Made by a program: the position numbers and the translations under genes
Assembly: GCF_024198215.1 (NCBI RefSeq)
Contig: NZ_JAKCFA010000013.1
Span: 124,001-188,000, forward strand
Direction: 5' to 3'
DNA: 64,000 nt
From: Myxococcus qinghaiensis
GTDB taxonomy: Bacteria; Myxococcota; Myxococcia; Myxococcales; Myxococcaceae
Notes under the pieces: generated by a model
Databases searched by the model: none
Seen by the model: the letters and a program-made list of their open reading frames with translations, nothing else
What the model was told of the DNA's origin: nothing
Part shown: positions 36,778 through 45,050 of the stretch, one piece after another
Layout of the letters: every line of letters starts with the position of its first letter
Position numbering within the stretch: the stretch's first letter is position 1

Positions 36778-37489
36778 GCTCCTGGTTCCCTTGCGACGTC
36801 CGGTGCTCCTCACGCGGCGCTCGGCGCTGCTCGGGGCCGCGGCGCTCACCGCGTCCGCCTGCGACAGCGCCCGTCCTCGCGCGGGATTTCTCGGCACCAT
36901 GGAGCGCGTCAACCAGCGGCTTCAAGAAGCCCTCTTCGACGAGGACCAGCTCGCGCCGGAGCTGGCGCCCGAGGACGCCACGGCGCCCGGAGACTTCCCC
37001 CAGTACTTCGTCTCCGAGTCCATGCCGCTCGCGCCAGGAGGCTGGGCGCTCAAGGTGGGTGGGCTCGTCGAGCGACCGTCGGTGCTGTCACTGGAGGACC
37101 TGCGACGGCTGCCGCGCACGGAGTACCGCATCCGTCACCACTGCGTGGAGGGCTGGAGCGCGGTGGCGTCGTGGCACGGCGTGCGCGTGAGCGACGTCGC
37201 CCGGTACGTGGGCGCGGACCCGAAGGCAGGCTACGTGGAGCTGCGCTCGTTCGACTCGGGCTACTGGTCCTCGTGGGACAGGCCGAGCGCCTTCCACGCG
37301 CAGACGATTCTCGCCTACGGGATGAACGGGCAGCCGCTGACGCCGGCGCATGGCGCGCCGCTGCGCCTCTACTCGGCGGTGAAGCTCGGCTACAAGATGG
37401 TGAAGTACCTCACCGAGGTGAACTTCCTCCCCGAGCCCACCGGCGGCTACTGGGAGGAGCGCGGCTACGAGTGGTACGCGGGCATGTAG
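36770..37489 (+). CDS. Molybdopterin-dependent oxidoreductase, MsrP/sulfite-oxidase fold
   Basis: 239 residues. A twin-arginine signal (LTRRSALLGAAALTASAC) with a possible lipidation cysteine C31 directs export of the folded protein. The sulfite-oxidase-like Mo domain contains the molybdenum-ligand cysteine in RIRHHCVEGWS, plus WHGVRVSDV, YYSSWDRP-like FDSGYWSSWDRPSAF and HGAPLRLYSAVKLGYKMVKYL. It resembles MsrP (periplasmic methionine sulfoxide reductase) and related oxidoreductases. It is coupled to the cytochrome b gene upstream, which fits a membrane-linked reductase. The substrate is not certain. Confidence 0.85.
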   Translation: MRRLLVPLRRPVLLTRRSALLGAAALTASACDSARPRAGFLGTMERVNQRLQEALFDEDQLAPELAPEDATAPGDFPQYFVSESMPLAPGGWALKVGGLVERPSVLSLEDLRRLPRTEYRIRHHCVEGWSAVASWHGVRVSDVARYVGADPKAGYVELRSFDSGYWSSWDRPSAFHAQTILAYGMNGQPLTPAHGAPLRLYSAVKLGYKMVKYLTEVNFLPEPTGGYWEERGYEWYAGM

Positions 37490-37562
37490 CCGCCTCAGAC
37501 CTCTCTGAAAAAGTGCGGTCATCCACGGGCTGGACACCCCACTCTTCCCCCTGCGGAACAAT

Positions 37563-37630
37563 CAAGCGGGTTGATTGAGAGCAACCCGCTTGCGGAATAG
37601 AGATGTCGCTATTACTCTACTCTGAGTAGA
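37563..37630. promoter_or_regulatory. Inverted repeat and 15-bp palindrome before the toxin-antitoxin pair
   Basis: CAAGCGGGTTG (37563-37573) and CAACCCGCTTG (37582-37592) form a perfect 11-bp stem with an 8-base loop. TCTACTC-T-GAGTAGA (37616-37630) is a perfect odd palindrome about 86 bp before the antitoxin start. The stretch is much less GC-rich than its surroundings. The palindrome suits an autorepressor site for the antitoxin; the first repeat has no T-tract, so it may be an operator or an end-of-transcript hairpin. Confidence 0.5.
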
Positions 37631-37716
37631 ATCAGAGTGCTCTCCGATGCACCCCAGGGACGTCCTGAGCTGGAACTCAGTACTTTCCTACATAGGTTCC
37701 GAGTGAGGAGATAGGC

Positions 37717-38088
37717 ATGCCACAAACCGAGCGACTACAGGCCTCGTTGCCATCCTTCTCCATGAAGGAACTCACCCAGTTGAGTGAGGAACTGGGCGTC
37801 GACAAGAGCATGGTGGTTCAAGAGGCGCTCAGCCTTTTCACGAAGGCAGTCCGGGAGGCCAGGCAAGGGTTCAAGCTGGCGTTCCTGTCTCCGACTTCCG
37901 AAAGAACCATTCGAGAATTCAGTACGCCTCTGCTCACGCACATGGAGCAGGCGGCCTATGCGGACCCCACGGAAATCGTTCTGCCTGATAAGGACTTCGA
38001 CAGGTTCGTAGCGAAGCTCGAAAATCCTTCCCCACCTACGCCCGCGCTTCGAGCCCTCGTTCGAAAGCAGCAACGCTCTCAACGTTGA
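37717..38088 (+). CDS. TacA-family antitoxin with atypical N-terminus
   Basis: 123 residues. The N-terminal part (LQASLPSFSMKELTQLSEELGVDKSMVVQEALSLFTKAV) looks like a ribbon-helix-helix DNA-binding domain. The C-terminal phrase DKDFDRFVAKLENPSPPTPALRALVRK is the toxin-neutralising tail seen in TacA/DUF1778 antitoxins. It is longer than the usual 90 residues because of an inserted middle segment. It lies 36 bp before a GNAT acetyltransferase gene, the normal toxin partner. It should bind the toxin and repress the operon through the upstream palindrome. Confidence 0.78.
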   Translation: MPQTERLQASLPSFSMKELTQLSEELGVDKSMVVQEALSLFTKAVREARQGFKLAFLSPTSERTIREFSTPLLTHMEQAAYADPTEIVLPDKDFDRFVAKLENPSPPTPALRALVRKQQRSQR

Positions 38089-38124
38089 TTGAAGAAACGT
38101 GGTGAGGAGGACTAACTGGCCTTC

Positions 38125-38706
38125 ATGCCACCAGCCTCTTCGTCCAACCTCGTCCTTCCCGCCCCCATCACTCAAGCGGCGACCCGGAGCGACACGGGCA
38201 GTGGCTTCACGTGCGAGCACGAAGCCCTGAATCGCTTCTTCCGTGAGTCCGCTCGGCAGAACCAGGAGCGAGACATCAGTCGGACCTGGGTTCTCCGGCG
38301 CATCGCATCCGATGACCCCGCGCTACCGCTGGTCCTGGGCTACTACACGCTCTCGCTGACCACCATCCAACGAGAGACGCTCCCACCCGACCTGGGCAAA
38401 CGACTGCCGAACTACCCTCTCCCGGCGGTCCTCATCGCGCGCCTCGCACGGGACTCTCGCGTCAGGGGGCAGGGCCACGGGGAAGTCCTCCTCGGTGACG
38501 CCCACCTCCGCGCGCTCGCCATCAACGAGCAGAGTGGAGCTGTCGCGGTCATCGTGGACGCCAAGGACGCCCACGCTCGCGACTTCTACAAGAAGTTCGG
38601 TTACGAGCCGCTTCTCCCTGAAAACGAATCGCCGACGTCCCCGTGGCCGCTGCGGCTCTTCCTGTCCATGGCAACAATCCGTGACATGTACTCTGCGGCG
38701 CCCTGA
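38125..38706 (+). CDS. GNAT acetyltransferase toxin, TacT/AtaT-like
   Basis: 193 residues. The acetyl-CoA loop RVRGQGHGEVLLGDA (about 111-125) and the active-site tyrosine in DFYKKFGYEPL fit TacT-type toxins, which acetylate aminoacyl-tRNA and stop translation. The N-terminal FTCEHEALNRFFRESARQNQERDISRTWVL is also typical of the family. It has an antitoxin gene directly upstream. The ribosome site (AGGAGG at 38105-38110) is 14 bp from the ATG, slightly far, which could keep toxin synthesis low. Confidence 0.82.
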   Translation: MPPASSSNLVLPAPITQAATRSDTGSGFTCEHEALNRFFRESARQNQERDISRTWVLRRIASDDPALPLVLGYYTLSLTTIQRETLPPDLGKRLPNYPLPAVLIARLARDSRVRGQGHGEVLLGDAHLRALAINEQSGAVAVIVDAKDAHARDFYKKFGYEPLLPENESPTSPWPLRLFLSMATIRDMYSAAP

Positions 38707-38730
38707 CCCACGCGCGCCAGGGCCCCGCGC

Positions 38731-39171
38731 TCACGCCTTGCTGCCGACGAAGCCTCCGCCGAACGGAGACGACCCACGCTGACGCAGGGCCTCGCGCTCG
38801 GCCTTCAGCGCGGCCAGGGCCGCGTCGCGCGTGGCGTAGTGATTCACCGCCGCGCCGTTGATGGCCCCGCTGGTGAGCACGAACATCTGCGTCATGTCGT
38901 CCCCACCAAACCGGTACGAGCGATGCGTGAAGCGCTCCAACACCTCACGCCGCTCCTTGCCGAACACACGCCCCGCCGTGAACTTCACCACCAACCCATC
39001 CAGGTTGATGAGCAGGTCCACCTTGCCCGACCCCGCATAGCGCGCGAGGTGCGCCTCCACCTCCCGCCGCCAACGCAGGACGTCCTCCTCATTCACCAGG
39101 ACGCAGTCGGTGAAGTACGCCGTCACGACGTCGTTCTCCGCGTCGTACTCGAAGGACATGTTCCAGGCCAT
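38731..39171 (-). CDS. Small soluble protein, possibly STAS/SpoIIAA-like
   Basis: 146 residues from ATG 39171, with GGAGG 8 bp upstream. Alternating strands and helices (DVVTAYFTDCVLVNEEDVLRWRREVEAHLARY, KVDLLINLDGLVV) suggest an alpha/beta fold of the STAS-like type. No membrane helix or signal peptide. It is 24 bp downstream of an alpha/beta hydrolase on the same strand, so both may be one transcript. Function unknown. Confidence 0.6.
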   Translation of the reverse strand: MAWNMSFEYDAENDVVTAYFTDCVLVNEEDVLRWRREVEAHLARYAGSGKVDLLINLDGLVVKFTAGRVFGKERREVLERFTHRSYRFGGDDMTQMFVLTSGAINGAAVNHYATRDAALAALKAEREALRQRGSSPFGGGFVGSKA

Positions 39172-39195
39172 CGTGCTGCCTCCCTCCAAGCCGAA

Positions 39196-39981
39196 TCAGG
39201 CGGGCGCGGAACCCGCCAGGAAGGCCGACAACACCGCCGCCGTCTCCTGGGGATGCTCCACCTGCGGATAGTGTCCAGGGCCCGGGATGTGCGCCATGCG
39301 CGCGCGCTTGATGGGCGCCACCACGGCCTCACGCAAGAAGGCCGGCGGCAGGAAGTTGTCGTCCGTCGACACCACCAACGTCGGCGCCACGATTTTCGCC
39401 AGCCGCTCCGCGAAGCCGCCCTTCGTCCACGCGTCGAACGCGTTCTCAATCGACGCCGCGCTCACCGCGCCCGCGACCTTCAACAGGGACTCCAACGCCT
39501 CCGGCGACAGCTTCTTGCAGGCCAGGCCCAGAATCGTCTTCTGCTTCTCGCGGTCTCCCGCCGACGTCCGGAACAGCCCTGCGGCCTCCGGCGGCAACGG
39601 CAGCCCCGACGCGGGCACCGTGTTGAGGAGCACCAACCCCTCCACCCGCTCCGGCACGTGCGACGCAATCCACTGCGCCACCTGCCCACCCATGCTGTGC
39701 CCCACCACCGTGAAGCGCTGGGCCCCCACCGCCTCCACCACCGCCAGCACGTCCTTCGCCAACCCCTCCACCGAATGCCCGTCCGCCGACTGCCCCGACT
39801 GCCCCGTGCCACGCGCGTCCGGAATCACCAGCCGCAGCCCCGCCACGTCCAGCCGCTCCACCATCGAGTCCCACACCGCACCCGACATCATCCACCCGTG
39901 CACCAACACCACCGTGCGCGGCCCCTCGCCTACGACGCGATAGTGAAGCGAAGTCCCGTCAGATGCGGAAGTCGTGCTCAT
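39196..39981 (-). CDS. Alpha/beta hydrolase
   Basis: 261 residues. Oxyanion segment LVHGWMMSGAVWD, nucleophile elbow VVGHSMGGQVA (Ser), acid region TLVVSTDDNFLPP and histidine region GPGHYPQVEHP complete a Ser-Asp-His triad. This is an esterase/lyase-type hydrolase of unknown substrate. It lacks a signal peptide, so it works in the cytoplasm. Confidence 0.88.
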   Translation of the reverse strand: MSTTSASDGTSLHYRVVGEGPRTVVLVHGWMMSGAVWDSMVERLDVAGLRLVIPDARGTGQSGQSADGHSVEGLAKDVLAVVEAVGAQRFTVVGHSMGGQVAQWIASHVPERVEGLVLLNTVPASGLPLPPEAAGLFRTSAGDREKQKTILGLACKKLSPEALESLLKVAGAVSAASIENAFDAWTKGGFAERLAKIVAPTLVVSTDDNFLPPAFLREAVVAPIKRARMAHIPGPGHYPQVEHPQETAAVLSAFLAGSAPA

Positions 39982-40135
39982 GTCGTCTCCTCAGACGAAA
40001 AGGATAAAGCAGTATTGAAGAAATGTGCAGGAGCGAAAGCAAGCCATGACACTCCAGCGAGTGCCAGGGGCCCATGTAGGAGTTCGCGGTGGGTATGAGT
40101 GGGGTTGGCCCTGAGCGTGCCAGCGCCCCGCGGGC

Positions 40136-41134
40136 TCAGGGCTCGGGAGGCTCGGCGGGGGTGCCGTGCAGGGTGCGGTGGGCCAGGCCGCGCACCAGCT
40201 CCAGCACGTCCGTGGGCACGGCGAACACCACCGTATTGGACGGCGAGGTGCCCAGGCCGTCCAGTGACTGGAGGGTGCGCAGCTGCATCGCCCCGGGACT
40301 GCGGGCCATCGTGGTGGCCGCCGCCGCGAGGTTGATGGCGGCCTCCTTGTCTCCCTCGGCCTTCGTAATCGTGGCGCGCTTCTCGCGCTCGGCGGAGGCC
40401 TGCCGGCTCATCATCCGCTTGAGGTCCTCCGGCATGTTGATGTCGAGCAGCCGGATGGAGTCCACGTGGATGCCCCACGCCACGCTGCGCTCCTCCACCG
40501 CCTGGGCGATGCGCGACTGAATCTGGTCTCGCTCACTCAAGAGCTCGTCCAGCGTCATGCTGCCGATGACGTCCCGCAGCGCCGCCTGCGCGTACTGGCC
40601 AATGGCGTAGCGATAGTCCTGCACCGTGACGACCGCCCGCTCGGTGTCCTTCACCAGGAAGAAGATGACGCCGTCCACCGCGACGGGCACGTTGTCGCGG
40701 GTGATGACCTGCTGATGCGGGATGTCCAGCGTCAAGAGGCGCGTGTCCACGAACCACGCGTTGTCGAACACCGGGAACACGAAGAGCACTCCCGGCCCCT
40801 TGATGCTGTGGAACTTCCCGAGCCGCAGGATGACGGCGCGCTCCCACTGCGCGGCCACGCGACAGATGCGACTGGCCCACCACGCGGGAAGCAGGGCGAT
40901 GCCCATGGCCACCGGCAGCACCACGCCCGCCCCCAGCGGCCCGGCGACCAGGCCTCCCACCAGGGCGCCCAGTCCGGTGAAGACCGCCCAGGTGACGACG
41001 AAGATGACCGCGCGCAGCGGCTTGCCGAGCGACACATGCTCCGACCCCGAGCCCGGCTGCCCCGTCTTCTTGCGCCGCGCGTCCATGCCCGCCTGCGCGA
41101 GCTCCTTCATCTGCTTGAGCTGCTCGATGTCCAT
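40136..41134 (-). CDS. SPFH/band-7 (slipin-like) membrane protein
   Basis: 332 residues from ATG 41134 (GGGGAGG upstream). An N-terminal hydrophobic hairpin (about 38-82) anchors it. The band-7 domain begins QWERAVILRLGKFHSIKGPGVLFVFPVFDNAWFVDTR and continues HQQVITRDNVPVAVDGVIFFLV, YAQAALRDVIGSMTLDELLSERDQI. A coiled-coil region (RQASAEREKRATITKAEGDKEAAINLA) follows. The layout is of stomatin/slipin proteins that scaffold membrane microdomains. No NfeD-type protease partner is adjacent. Confidence 0.88.
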   Translation of the reverse strand: MDIEQLKQMKELAQAGMDARRKKTGQPGSGSEHVSLGKPLRAVIFVVTWAVFTGLGALVGGLVAGPLGAGVVLPVAMGIALLPAWWASRICRVAAQWERAVILRLGKFHSIKGPGVLFVFPVFDNAWFVDTRLLTLDIPHQQVITRDNVPVAVDGVIFFLVKDTERAVVTVQDYRYAIGQYAQAALRDVIGSMTLDELLSERDQIQSRIAQAVEERSVAWGIHVDSIRLLDINMPEDLKRMMSRQASAEREKRATITKAEGDKEAAINLAAAATTMARSPGAMQLRTLQSLDGLGTSPSNTVVFAVPTDVLELVRGLAHRTLHGTPAEPPEP

Positions 41135-41293
41135 GCGGAACACCTCCCCACGGGCAGCTTGCGGCCCCTCGCGCAAGGGCGCGACTTCTCGTCCAGTCCC
41201 GACGACTCCGGGCTCCCAGCCTCCTCCGCCGTCGAAGAAGCCCCGGTGAACTCCGCGCTCCCGTAAACGCCCCTCGTGCACGGCCCGCGAGCG

Positions 41294-41303
41294 CCCCCCC
41301 CCC
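41294..41303 (+). repeat. Homopolymeric C10 tract in a divergent intergenic region
   Basis: Ten consecutive C residues lie between the divergent SPFH and methyltransferase genes, 160 bp before the SPFH start and 71 bp before the methyltransferase start. Runs this long can vary in length by slippage and shift promoter spacing. No promoter box is evident. Confidence 0.6.
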
Positions 41304-41373
41304 GCGCGCCCGAACGTCCTGCCTCCTCCAGCCGAGACGCGCGGCGCCCCGCTCTGGCAGAGTCCGCCGCCTC

Positions 41374-42108
41374 ATGGCGGATGAACGGGACGGGACGGGC
41401 GGCACTCCACGCGAAGCCCAGCGCACGGTGCACTGCGAGGACGCGCTGACGTGGCTTTCAGCCCAGCCGGTGCTCGCGGGGTGCTCGGCGGTGGCGTCAC
41501 TGCCCGACGCGTCCGAGTTCCCCTCGCTGTCCCTGCCGGAGTGGAAGGCCTGGTTCATCCGCGCGGCGGCGCTGGTGATGACGCGCGTGCCCGACGACGG
41601 CGTGGCCATCTTCTACCAGACGGACGTGAAGGACGAAGGCCTCTGGGTCGACAAGGGCTACCTCGTCTCGCGCGCCGCGGAAGAGACGGGCCTGGGCCTG
41701 CTCTGGCACAAGGTCGTCTGTCGCCGCACCCCCGGCACCGTGACGTATGGCCGACCCGCGTACTCCCACTTCCTGTGCTTCTCGCGCGGCGTGCGGCCTG
41801 ACCTGGCGAAGTCCACCGCGGATGTCCTCGCGGACGCGGGCGAGGTGACGTGGACGCGCGGCATGGGCGTGGACGCGTGTCAGCTCGCCTGTCGCTTCAT
41901 CCTGGAGAACACCTCCACGCGCACCGTGGTGGACCCCTTCTGCGGCCACGGCACCGCGCTGGCCGTGGCCAACGCCATGGGCCTGGACGCGGTGGGCGTG
42001 GAGCTCAGCCGCAAGCGCGCGCGCAAGGCCCGCAACCTGCGCGCGGAGTGGCGCGAGGGGAAGCTCGTGCTGGTGTCGAGCGACTACTCGGCGCAGTCCT
42101 TGTCGTAG
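41374..42108 (+). CDS. DNA-methylase-like SAM methyltransferase
   Basis: 244 residues arranged as in beta-class amino-methyltransferases. The catalytic-motif region comes first (TVHCEDALTWL, then VASLPDASEF where DNA methylases have S/DPPY) and the SAM-binding FxGxG-type motif near the C-terminus (VVDPFCGHGTALAVANAMGLDAVGVELS). The changed SLPD motif argues against ordinary N6-adenine or N4-cytosine chemistry, so the target may be different. No restriction gene is adjacent. The phrases YQTDVKDEGLWVDKGYLVSRAAEE and GRPAYSHFLCFSR look conserved. Confidence 0.72.
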   Translation: MADERDGTGGTPREAQRTVHCEDALTWLSAQPVLAGCSAVASLPDASEFPSLSLPEWKAWFIRAAALVMTRVPDDGVAIFYQTDVKDEGLWVDKGYLVSRAAEETGLGLLWHKVVCRRTPGTVTYGRPAYSHFLCFSRGVRPDLAKSTADVLADAGEVTWTRGMGVDACQLACRFILENTSTRTVVDPFCGHGTALAVANAMGLDAVGVELSRKRARKARNLRAEWREGKLVLVSSDYSAQSLS

Positions 42109-42149
42109 TCCACGACCCGCTTCTCCACGAGCTTCTCCTCTTCGACGAC

Positions 42150-42815
42150 CTACTTCACGGCGGACGACGCACGCACCGTCGGCCCAGCCCCGTCCGAGGA
42201 CGCGATGACCTGGAGCGACAGCTCCTTCGCCACCACCGGCTCCAGCTCCGCGATGAACGCGCCGAAGAGGCGCTCCTCCAGGGCCAGCGCTTCGTCCAGC
42301 GACGCGCCCACCGCGGACAGGCGCTCCACGCACGCGTCCTCGATGGTGCGGCGGTGGCCCTGCTCCTCGGTGACGACGCGCCCCAGCTCCTCGCGGACGC
42401 TCGCGTTGCGCGAGGCCGCCTTGTAGAGCGGGTAGAGCACCATGGCGCGGCGCTCAATCGTCGTCGTGGTGAGCAGGTAGTGCAGGTACACGTCGGCCTT
42501 GCCGGTGTGCGCGGTGGCCCACGTCGCCAGCTCATGGTCCAGCGCCTGGAAGTAGCGGCCCGCCGCCTCCGGACAGAGGAACGTGGTGATTTCGCCGCCG
42601 GCCACCTCGGCCGACAGGCGCTTGAAGGCGAACGCGTGGCGCGTCTCGTCCGACAGGTGCCCGAGCACCTCCAGCGAGGGATGACGGTCCGCCACCGTGC
42701 GCGAAATCTTCCGCGCTCCGATGAACTCCATGAGGGACAGGGTGTGCAGCCAGCGAGCCTCGAGCTCGGGCGACTGGGCCAGCTGGCGGAGCACCGCCTG
42801 GATTCGGTCACGCAT
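42150..42815 (-). CDS. Ferritin-like di-iron protein
   Basis: 221 residues, all-helical. Candidate metal ligands are EARWLHTLSLMEF, DETRHAFAFKR (ExxH), IERRAMVLYPLYK and EEQGHRRTIED (ExxH), the pattern of ferritin-like/rubrerythrin-like di-iron proteins. The function could be oxidase, storage or lipid-modifying chemistry; nothing adjacent decides. It is convergent with the methyltransferase, 41 bp apart. Confidence 0.65.
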   Translation of the reverse strand: MRDRIQAVLRQLAQSPELEARWLHTLSLMEFIGARKISRTVADRHPSLEVLGHLSDETRHAFAFKRLSAEVAGGEITTFLCPEAAGRYFQALDHELATWATAHTGKADVYLHYLLTTTTIERRAMVLYPLYKAASRNASVREELGRVVTEEQGHRRTIEDACVERLSAVGASLDEALALEERLFGAFIAELEPVVAKELSLQVIASSDGAGPTVRASSAVK

Positions 42816-42866
42816 CCCGCGCCTCTAGCGCGACGACGGCCCGGGAGCGAGCGCCAACTTCCTCCC

Positions 42867-43766
42867 TCAGACGGGCGCCTCCGAGCCGAAGAGTTCCTCC
42901 GCCACCGAGCGCCGCGGCACATGGTTCACCGGCGCCGCCCTCTCCAGGAAGTCGAACAGCTCCATCGCCACCGCGTGCGGCGCGTCCCACATGAGGAAGT
43001 GCCCCGCCTGCGGCACCTTCACGCACCGCGCGCCGGGGATGTCCCACGCCAGGCGCTCGCCGAACTTCGCGGGCAGCAGGCCATCCTTCTCTCCCCACAG
43101 CACCAGCGTCGGCACGGCCAGGTGGCCCAGCTTCGACGCCAGCTCCAGCGTGTGGTTGGTGTTCAGCGCCACCGCGTCGCGTGACAGCGACACCATCCCC
43201 ACCTCCGTCGCATACGGCGCCAGCAACCCCTCCAGCAGCTCCGCCGTCTGAGGCGTCGCGAAGCCCTTGCGCTTGAGCGCCGGCGTCAGGAAGCGCGTCA
43301 GCCGCTCCGGCGTCAGCCTGCGCGCCATCCCCGGCGTGCCCAGCTGCGCCATCAGTCCCTTGGGCCACGCGTCGTAGCAGACGCTGTCCATCAGACACAG
43401 CCGCCCCACCCGCTGGGGGAAGCGCACCGCGAGCTGCAATGCCACGCCGCCACCCACGTCGTGCCCCACCACCGTCGCGTCCACCACGCCCAGGCGGTCC
43501 AGCCACGCCTCCACCGCCTCCGCCTGCCGCGCAATCGACCGGTCGAACCTGTCCCGCTTGTCGGAGAACCCGTAGCCCAAGAGGTCCGGCGCCAGCACCC
43601 GGTTCGACACCGCCAGCCCCTGCGCAATCCCACTCCACAAGTAGCTCCACGTGGGGATGCCATGCAGCAACACCACCGGCGGCCCGGAGCCCCAGTCCAC
43701 GTAGCTCAGGAACCGGTTGCCCAGCTCCGCCACCTCTTGTCGCTCCTGCCACTCGCGCCAGTTCAT
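42867..43766 (-). CDS. Alpha/beta hydrolase, dehalogenase/epoxide-hydrolase-like
   Basis: 299 residues. LLHGIPTWSYLW, nucleophile elbow VVGHDVGGGVALQ (Asp instead of Ser), acid region LVLWGEKDGLLPA and QAGHFLMWDAP histidine. An aspartate nucleophile places it with haloalkane/haloacetate dehalogenases and epoxide hydrolases. The Trp that follows the Asp in haloalkane dehalogenases is a Val here, so true haloalkane activity is doubtful. Its ATG overlaps the stop of the DehI-like gene, implying a joint pathway. Confidence 0.82.
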   Translation of the reverse strand: MNWREWQERQEVAELGNRFLSYVDWGSGPPVVLLHGIPTWSYLWSGIAQGLAVSNRVLAPDLLGYGFSDKRDRFDRSIARQAEAVEAWLDRLGVVDATVVGHDVGGGVALQLAVRFPQRVGRLCLMDSVCYDAWPKGLMAQLGTPGMARRLTPERLTRFLTPALKRKGFATPQTAELLEGLLAPYATEVGMVSLSRDAVALNTNHTLELASKLGHLAVPTLVLWGEKDGLLPAKFGERLAWDIPGARCVKVPQAGHFLMWDAPHAVAMELFDFLERAAPVNHVPRRSVAEELFGSEAPV

Positions 43767-44662
43767 CGCAGCTCCTCCGCCGCCACCCAGTCCGGCACCA
43801 GCCGCGACGCGCCCGGCATCGGCTGCCGCAGCATGTCCGGCACGTCCTGCACCATCCGCGACAGGTTCAACAGCAGCGCCGGTGAGCGCCGCTCCAGCGC
43901 CTGCGTCACCTTCAGCACCGCGTCCGCGTCCTCCCCCAGCGCCGCCACCCGCTCGCGACTCAGCGCCACCGGATACGGCAGCGCCCGAGCCCGCCGCCGC
44001 GCGGACTCCAACAGCCTGTCGGCCTCCTCCTGGAAGTCCTCATCCTTCATGCGCGGCTTCAGCCGGCGCCACGCCGTCTCCAGATAGGAGGGCCAGCACG
44101 CCATCGCGCGGTACTCACCCGGCACTCCCGGCGGCCCCACCGTCTTCACGATGTCCGCGAACAGCGAGCGCAGCGCCGCGTCCGCGGGCTTCTCCGCCAC
44201 CCACTCCATCGCCGCCATGCGCGAGGGGACGCCGCGCTCCAGTCGCTCCAACGTGCCCAGGGCGCCTGACTGCCCCACCACCTGGCCCTCCAGCGCCATC
44301 CGCACCGCGGACACCATCAGCAGCACCCGGGGCTGCATCGTCTCGTACAGCTCCAGCGCGCCGCGCGCGTGGAAGCGCTGGCTTGGGCCCAGCGTCACCG
44401 CGTTCCACGCGCCCAGCACCTCCCACTGCACCGTCGAGTCGAGGACCTCCTGCCACAGCCCCAGCGCCGCCTCCTCGAAGGCGCGCGTCTCCACGTTCGG
44501 CTCCATCGCCTCCCACATCGCCACGAAGAAGCGCGGGTACGCCGCCCACGTGCGCAAGGACACGTCCACGCCCGTCACGCGCATCGTCCGCCGCAGTTCG
44601 TGGTAGACGCGCTCGACACCGCCCTCCGCCCCGTGCTCGCTCACCTGTTTCACCCTGGCCAT
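43763..44662 (-). CDS. DehI-like (2-haloacid dehalogenase family) protein
   Basis: 299 residues made of two similar helical halves: VYHELRRTMRVTGVDVSLRTWAAYPRFFVAMWEAMEPN and LFADIVKTVGPPGVPGEYRAMACWPSYLETAWRRLKP. This internal duplication with R-x-(W/M)A-x(2)-P-x-(F/Y) is characteristic of DehI, the group I haloacid dehalogenase. Many homologs are uncharacterised and may act on other substrates. It is translationally coupled to an Asp-nucleophile alpha/beta hydrolase. Confidence 0.7.
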   Translation of the reverse strand: MARVKQVSEHGAEGGVERVYHELRRTMRVTGVDVSLRTWAAYPRFFVAMWEAMEPNVETRAFEEAALGLWQEVLDSTVQWEVLGAWNAVTLGPSQRFHARGALELYETMQPRVLLMVSAVRMALEGQVVGQSGALGTLERLERGVPSRMAAMEWVAEKPADAALRSLFADIVKTVGPPGVPGEYRAMACWPSYLETAWRRLKPRMKDEDFQEEADRLLESARRRARALPYPVALSRERVAALGEDADAVLKVTQALERRSPALLLNLSRMVQDVPDMLRQPMPGASRLVPDWVAAEELR

Positions 44663-45050
44663 GCCGGCACCCCCGGCAACGGTGGGAACGGCGCGGCGGC
44701 GTGGACACCTCCCCCGCGCGGCCCGACCGCCCGGAAGTCCCCGCTCCCAGGGCAGGCCCCTCGCTGACAGGGCGTCGGCTCTCCACCACTCCGCCGTCCC
44801 GAGGGGAGGTGCCGTCGGACACTAAAGAACACTCGGGCCCAGGTCGGTTTGACTCCATCCTGGACGGCTCGCTTTGCTTCCTCTCGCGCGACGAAGGAGT
44901 CGCGCCTGCCTGGTTCGCGGGGGGGCAACCAGCATGTGGCTTCGACACCTGTCTCGTCAGGAGTCCACTTCGAAGCAGTCCCCCACGGGCGACCAGCCCC
45001 GCGCGCCACCATCGCCAAGAGGACGCCCTGCGGCGCCCGGGGGAGACGAC
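44663..45050. other. Intergenic stretch before the kinase-isoprenoid operon
   Basis: No gene is supportable in this 388-bp stretch. The reading frame of the downstream kinase stays open through part of it, but its start at 45365 is fixed by overlap with the preceding gene. It presumably holds divergent promoters for the DehI-like gene and the four-gene operon. GGGGAG just before 45051 is the operon's first ribosome site. Confidence 0.4.

Noticed and set aside
44690..44720. GGCACCCCCGGC stretch resembling a sigma-54 promoter before the four-gene operon
   Set aside because: GG to GC spacing is wrong for a -24/-12 promoter.
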